DNA of 5,855 nucleotides from an uncultured Spirochaetaceae bacterium (GTDB lineage Bacteria; Spirochaetota; Spirochaetia; SZUA-6; Bin103), in assembly GCA_913043885.1 (NCBI GenBank), contig CAJWOB010000186.1, positions 1-5,855 of the forward strand, in the 5' to 3' direction. Positions 1 to 5,855 of the stretch are shown piece after piece (the first letter of the stretch is position 1; each line of letters begins with the position of its first letter). Below the pieces are notes generated by a model. That model saw only the letters and a list, made by a program, of their open reading frames with translations, was not told the origin of the DNA and did no database searches. A program made the translations under genes and the position numbers.

Positions 1-1
1 C

Positions 2-757
2 ATGAACGTGGCACCGCTGCCACTGGTCATCAGCCAGTATCGCGTGCAACGCGGTGACACGCTGTCATCGATCGCATTCGACTTCGGGCTCGAGCTAGAC
101 ACCGTGGCATCGCTCAATCGAACGGCTGGTGTTGGCGTCCACATGGTCGAGATCGGCGAGATCGTGCGCATTCCGAATCAGGACGGCATCTACCTGGCCG
201 CCGGCGCGGACCTCGATGAGACCAGCCTGTCCCACGGGGTGATGGCCGACGACGTCCTGGCGACAAATCGTGTCATCGGCAGCGTGGTAGCGGCTGACAC
301 GCAGCTGTTCTTCTCAGGGGTGCAGCATTCGGGCGCCGCACTCACGCTGGCGATAGGCGCGGCGTTTCAACGCCCCCTGGTTGGCGGTTGGGTAAGCAGC
401 CGCTTCGGCCCGCGCATCGACCCATTCACCAAGACCCGGCGTATGCACAACGGCATCGACGTGGCCGCCCGGCGTGGCACCCCAGTACGCGCCACGCAGG
501 ATGGCCGGGTGGTCGCGGTAGGGGAGAGCCCTCATCTCGGCAACTACGTCATCATCAGCCACTACGTGGAGCGCTACTCCTCCGTCTATGGCCACCTTCA
601 GCGGGTGCACGTGCGGCGCGGACACATCGTGGAGCGTGGCCAGCTCATCGGTGCGGTCGGTTCGACCGGACGCTCCACCGCCCCGCACCTGCACTTCGAG
701 CTCCGCCAGGGACACCGCCCGGTCGATCCTGCCGACTTGATTGCGAGGATGCGGTGA
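2..757 (+). CDS. LysM domain-containing M23 family peptidoglycan endopeptidase (possibly 5'-partial)
   Basis: Predicted zinc metallopeptidase that cuts peptide cross-links in peptidoglycan, or an NlpD/EnvC-like relative that activates amidases. Residues count from the ATG at base 2. A LysM wall-binding domain covers about 12-58 (YRVQRGDTLSSIA at the start, VRIPNQ at the end). A second, eroded LysM-like unit covers about 62-106. The M23 domain covers about 128-247. It keeps all expected ligands: H149 and D153 in HNGID, H198 in YGHL, and H229/H231 in PHLHFEL. A full ligand set favours an active enzyme over a degenerate activator. No signal peptide or membrane anchor is seen after the ATG at base 2, although the protein should act outside the cytoplasm. 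The gene therefore probably begins upstream of the window and this ATG may be internal. The stop overlaps the start of the next gene by one base, so the two are probably co-transcribed. Confidence 0.94.
   Translation: MNVAPLPLVISQYRVQRGDTLSSIAFDFGLELDTVASLNRTAGVGVHMVEIGEIVRIPNQDGIYLAAGADLDETSLSHGVMADDVLATNRVIGSVVAADTQLFFSGVQHSGAALTLAIGAAFQRPLVGGWVSSRFGPRIDPFTKTRRMHNGIDVAARRGTPVRATQDGRVVAVGESPHLGNYVIISHYVERYSSVYGHLQRVHVRRGHIVERGQLIGAVGSTGRSTAPHLHFELRQGHRPVDPADLIARMR
745..749 (+). promoter_or_regulatory. Shine-Dalgarno for the downstream membrane protein gene
   Basis: GAGGA lies 7 bases before the ATG at 757, inside the last codons of the peptidase gene. This is near-ideal spacing and decides the start. 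The next in-frame ATG at 796 has no comparable motif in front of it. The arrangement fits translational coupling through the TGATG stop/start overlap at 755-759. Confidence 0.7.
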
Positions 758-1887
758 TGGGCGGGGTGGTCCATGCCAGGCCGGCCGGTCCGACGATGAC
801 CGGCAGCACGCGGTGGCAGAGCCGGCTCGTGACCTGTGTGCTCGCGCTGAGCGTAGCGTTGCCTGTCGTGGTCGCCGCACAGACCAGCGAGGAGGCACCC
901 GCCCGGCGGCTGTCGCTCTACCCGGGGGCGATTCAGATACGCGAGGGCGACCTCGCCATCGACGTGGCGTTTGGCGTCCTCGATGAGGCCGACGAACGCG
1001 CCTGGAACTTCCTGCCGATCCGGGTAGCGGTGAGCGGGGAGCAGGGCGGCGCCACGCTGGCGATCAACGGGCTGTCGTTGCTGACTCGCAACGGCGTCCG
1101 TTTTGGCAGGGAGCGCGTGGTGGACGTGTCCCTCGAGGGGGACGTTATCAACGTCGGTGGGTCTATCGTCGTAACCGGAGATGTCCGCGGCAGCGTGTGG
1201 GCGTTCGGCGGCGATATCTCACTGGGTCCCAGCTCTCGGGTGTCTGGCGATGTCATCTCAGTAGGCGGCCAGGTAACCAGCGAGGCTGGTGCGGTGGTGG
1301 TGGGCAACGTGCAGTCGCTGCCCGGACTGGCGATACCGTTCGTCGGGTCGCTGTCATCGCCGCAGGCGGCGATCACGTTTCGCTTCATCATCGAGGCGCT
1401 CAGCACGCTGCTGTTCCTGTTGGTGTTGTTTCTGGTGGTGCACTTCGGCTCCCCGGCCCTGGTCGGCACCGCCACCGCGGTAGCCAGACGTTGGAAGGAC
1501 GCCCTTCTCTATCTCCTGCTGTCGGTGGTGGTGGTACCGGTAGCAATTGCGCTGTTGGCGGCCTCGGTAGTGGGACTGGTGTTTGTGCCGCTGCTCGCCA
1601 TGGGCGTGGTGGCGATCGGCTACCTGGGGCTGCTCGGTGTCTCGGTGCGGGCTGGCACGCTGTTCAGAAGTCCGGTCGACGGCGCGGCAGGGCCGCTCTA
1701 CCTGCGTGCCGTGCTGGGCTACGCCCTATTGAAGGTGCCGATGCTGGTCGGGCTGCTGTTCCAGGGGCTCACCGCCACCCTGCTCATCGACATCGGCGTG
1801 GTCCTGTCGGCGATCAGCTCCGTGCTGATCGGTGCGGCGGCTGCGTACGGATTCGGCGCCACCCTGGCGTACCGGCGTAGCGCATAG
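757..1887 (+). CDS. Exported membrane protein with bactofilin-like repeats
   Basis: 376 residues; precise function unknown. The open frame extends upstream to 388, but that part overlaps the peptidase gene. The ATG at 757 has a GAGGA motif and overlaps the previous stop. The ATG at 796 is the alternative (363 residues). Residues 20-41 form a signal peptide: basic n-region, hydrophobic core, likely cleavage after VVAA, before QTSEE. Residues 50-125 are a beta-rich region of unknown type. Residues 127-185 contain short glycine-spaced repeats (GDVINVGGSIVVTGDV, then GSVWAFGGDISLG, then SGDVISVGGQVTSEAGAVVVGNV) like the beta-helix of bactofilin/polymer-forming proteins. The C-terminal half is strongly hydrophobic, with probable membrane spans near 208-230, 249-270, 271-296, 315-335 and 338-369. 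The repeat domain would sit outside the cytoplasm, unlike classical bactofilins. Pairing with a LysM/M23 peptidase suggests a role in wall or envelope organisation, which is an inference. Confidence 0.88.
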   Translation: MGGVVHARPAGPTMTGSTRWQSRLVTCVLALSVALPVVVAAQTSEEAPARRLSLYPGAIQIREGDLAIDVAFGVLDEADERAWNFLPIRVAVSGEQGGATLAINGLSLLTRNGVRFGRERVVDVSLEGDVINVGGSIVVTGDVRGSVWAFGGDISLGPSSRVSGDVISVGGQVTSEAGAVVVGNVQSLPGLAIPFVGSLSSPQAAITFRFIIEALSTLLFLLVLFLVVHFGSPALVGTATAVARRWKDALLYLLLSVVVVPVAIALLAASVVGLVFVPLLAMGVVAIGYLGLLGVSVRAGTLFRSPVDGAAGPLYLRAVLGYALLKVPMLVGLLFQGLTATLLIDIGVVLSAISSVLIGAAAAYGFGATLAYRRSA

Positions 1888-1898
1888 GCCCTCCGCGC

Positions 1899-1917
1899 GG
1901 CCGGGACTTCCGCGGCC
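1899..1917. terminator. GC-rich hairpin between convergent genes, possible bidirectional terminator
   Basis: In the 46-base gap between the two convergent stop codons, GGCCG (1899-1903) pairs with CGGCC (1913-1917) and GG (1904-1905) with CC (1910-1911). This leaves the loop ACTT and one bulged G at 1912. An alternative pairing joins AGGCC (1886-1890) with GGCCT (1914-1918). No T-tract follows on either strand, so it is not a canonical intrinsic terminator. Its position between two gene ends is the main argument for a role in termination. Confidence 0.35.
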
Positions 1918-1933
1918 TGGCGTCCTCGGCCCG

Positions 1934-4741
<2,808 letters not shown>

Positions 4742-4923
4742 CCAGCCAATGTAGCTGCATCGCCACGCCGCACCAAGTCGCCGGTGGCCAAGCAGCCGGC
4801 AATTCGTGGGTGGGTCGGTATTTGCGCCGGTGGTGGGGCTGCCGCGCCGCGGCCGGGCACGGCCGATCGGCGCCACGCGCCGGGGCATGGACGGGCCCCG
4901 CTACGACGCGTACGCTGCGCGCG
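4742..4923. other. Divergent intergenic region between secA and the lipoprotein gene
   Basis: These 182 bases should hold the promoters for both genes, but no strong sigma-70 promoter is visible on either strand. On the secA strand the best match is TTGGTG, a 17-base spacer, then TACATT ending 6 bases before the GTG. This is weak (3/6 and 4/6 matches) and would imply a leaderless mRNA. The region contains a perfect palindrome GCCGATCGGC (4862-4871) overlapping a hairpin CGGCGC-CAC-GCGCCG (4868-4882). If the lipoprotein gene uses an earlier in-frame start (TTG 4822 or GTG 4810), part of this region would be coding. Confidence 0.4.
4862..4882. repeat. Overlapping palindrome and inverted repeat in the divergent promoter region
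   Basis: GCCGATCGGC at 4862-4871 is a perfect 10-base palindrome. It overlaps an inverted repeat with 6-base arms (4868-4873 and 4877-4882) around a CAC loop. Either could be an operator or an RNA hairpin, but short palindromes are common in DNA this GC-rich, so a function is not established. Confidence 0.4.
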
Positions 4924-5855
4924 TTGCCACCCCCGCCCGTCACGCGGCGCACTGTCAGTGGCCCGCGCCACCACCGCGTAACGGCGGCGGGCGCGGGCAT
5001 TCTCACCGCGGCCCTTCTCGCCTCCTGCCAGCCGGCAGCCACCCCCGAGCTCGAACGCGTCGAGCTGTTCGAGCTCGGGATCGGTCCGATGGAGGATCAG
5101 ATCGACCTGTTTCGGGTAGGCGGCGGTGCCGCTTCTTCCACCGACGTCTTCGTCCGCGACGGGCTGTTCTATCTCGCCAACGGCCACAGCGAGAAGATCA
5201 TGCAGCTGTCCTCCTTCGGGGACCTGATCCTGTTGATCTACGATCCCGCCTCGAACCCGGAGCCAGTGGGCGTCGGCGCCGCCGGCGCTACCGCCACGCG
5301 CGTGGCGGTACCCCACGAGTTCAACGAGCTCGGCCACGTCGTGGTGGACAGCGAGCGTAGGCTGTACGCGCAGGACACGGTCGACCAGCGGCGCTGGATC
5401 CGTGATGCCGAGTACGGCGTGGTGCTCAAGCGCGCGGTGCTCCGGTTCTCCCGACGCGGCGAGCTGGTCGACATTCTAGGCCAGGAGGGGGTGGGCGGCA
5501 CCCCGTTCCCATTCATCCAGCGGCTTGGCGTGGGCGCCAACGATGGGCTGGCGGTGGTGACCAGGACACCGGACTTGTGGGTGGTCTACTGGTTCGACCC
5601 AAGCGGCCGCCCGCGGATGATGGTGGAGCTGCCGCACCGCGGGTTGCTGCGCGGCGCGCGCGATCCGGCGATCGTCTGGGACGTGTTTCCCAACCCCGTT
5701 CACCCGACCTTGTCGCTGTTCGTCGACCGCCTCGCATCGGATTCTGAGGCAGGGGCAGAAGGCGACACCGCGGGCGGCGAACGGGAGCCGGATCGGCGCG
5801 GGCGTGAGGTGTGGCAGTTCGACGCCAACGTCGGGGCGGTGGTCGGCCGCGCTCG
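4924..5855 (+). CDS. Uncharacterised lipoprotein, 3'-partial
   Basis: The frame is open to the window edge: 310 residues with no stop codon. The start is set at the TTG at 4924. It gives a basic n-region (RR, then HHR), a hydrophobic stretch (AGILTAALLA) and a lipobox LASC with C35 as the predicted lipidated cysteine. There is no in-frame ATG before the lipobox and no clear Shine-Dalgarno; GTG 4810 or TTG 4822 remain possible. The mature part has short beta-type segments joined by Gly/Asp turns: GLFYLANGHSEKIMQLSSFG (80-99) followed by DLILLIYDP, VPHEFNELG (129-137), ILGQEGVGGTPFPFI (184-198) and LWVVYWFDPSGRP (218-230). A charged, probably disordered insert lies at 272-295. The pattern recalls a conserved spirochaetal lipoprotein family of unknown function and might form a beta-propeller. 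Both points are from memory and inference. It is divergent from secA. After Sec export it would be anchored in a membrane facing the periplasm or cell surface. Confidence 0.85.
   Translation, partial: MPPPPVTRRTVSGPRHHRVTAAGAGILTAALLASCQPAATPELERVELFELGIGPMEDQIDLFRVGGGAASSTDVFVRDGLFYLANGHSEKIMQLSSFGDLILLIYDPASNPEPVGVGAAGATATRVAVPHEFNELGHVVVDSERRLYAQDTVDQRRWIRDAEYGVVLKRAVLRFSRRGELVDILGQEGVGGTPFPFIQRLGVGANDGLAVVTRTPDLWVVYWFDPSGRPRMMVELPHRGLLRGARDPAIVWDVFPNPVHPTLSLFVDRLASDSEAGAEGDTAGGEREPDRRGREVWQFDANVGAVVGRA

Noticed and set aside
388..756. Upstream extension of the membrane protein frame
   Set aside because: It overlaps the well-supported M23 catalytic domain, reads as Arg/Pro/His-rich shadow sequence, and the ATG at 757 has the ribosome binding site.
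933..1475. Minus-strand open frame of 180 codons opposite the membrane protein
   Set aside because: Low-complexity Ser/Thr/Pro-rich translation typical of a shadow frame; the plus-strand gene has a signal peptide, repeats and membrane spans.
4806..5360. Plus-strand open frame overlapping the lipoprotein gene
   Set aside because: Arg/Gly/Pro-rich without domains. The competing frame from 4924 has a lipobox and ordered motifs and stays open to the window end.

Overview
The window is GC-rich bacterial DNA holding four protein-coding genes, two of them cut by or possibly cut by the window edges. There is no sign of a mobile element, CRISPR array, tRNA or rRNA. The only securely named gene is secA. 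The combination of a LysM/M23 peptidase, a signal-peptide protein with bactofilin-like repeats, a SecA with this type of C-terminal region, and a lipoprotein resembling one I recall as widespread in spirochaetes points to a GC-rich spirochaete. That assignment is an inference from protein style, not proof.

Layout: (1) 2-757, plus strand, a LysM + M23 (lysostaphin/NlpD-type) cell-wall peptidase whose true start may lie upstream of the window. (2) 757-1887, plus strand, overlapping gene 1 by one base (TGATG) and preceded by a good Shine-Dalgarno: a 376-residue envelope protein with a signal peptide, a repeat segment resembling bactofilin/polymer-forming proteins, and a multi-pass membrane C-terminus. 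(3) 1934-4741, minus strand, secA, the preprotein translocase ATPase, convergent with gene 2 across 46 bases that contain a GC hairpin. (4) 4924 to the window end, plus strand, divergent from secA: an uncharacterised lipoprotein that runs off the end without a stop codon. It is open in frame throughout but has no ATG start, so a simple ORF caller can miss it.

Functionally, genes 1 and 2 look like a translationally coupled pair acting on the cell envelope, probably in peptidoglycan remodelling or morphology. SecA drives export of unfolded proteins through SecYEG, including the products of genes 2 and 4, which carry Sec-type signals. The most interesting poorly characterised items are gene 2, whose bactofilin-like segment appears to be exported, and the gene 4 lipoprotein.
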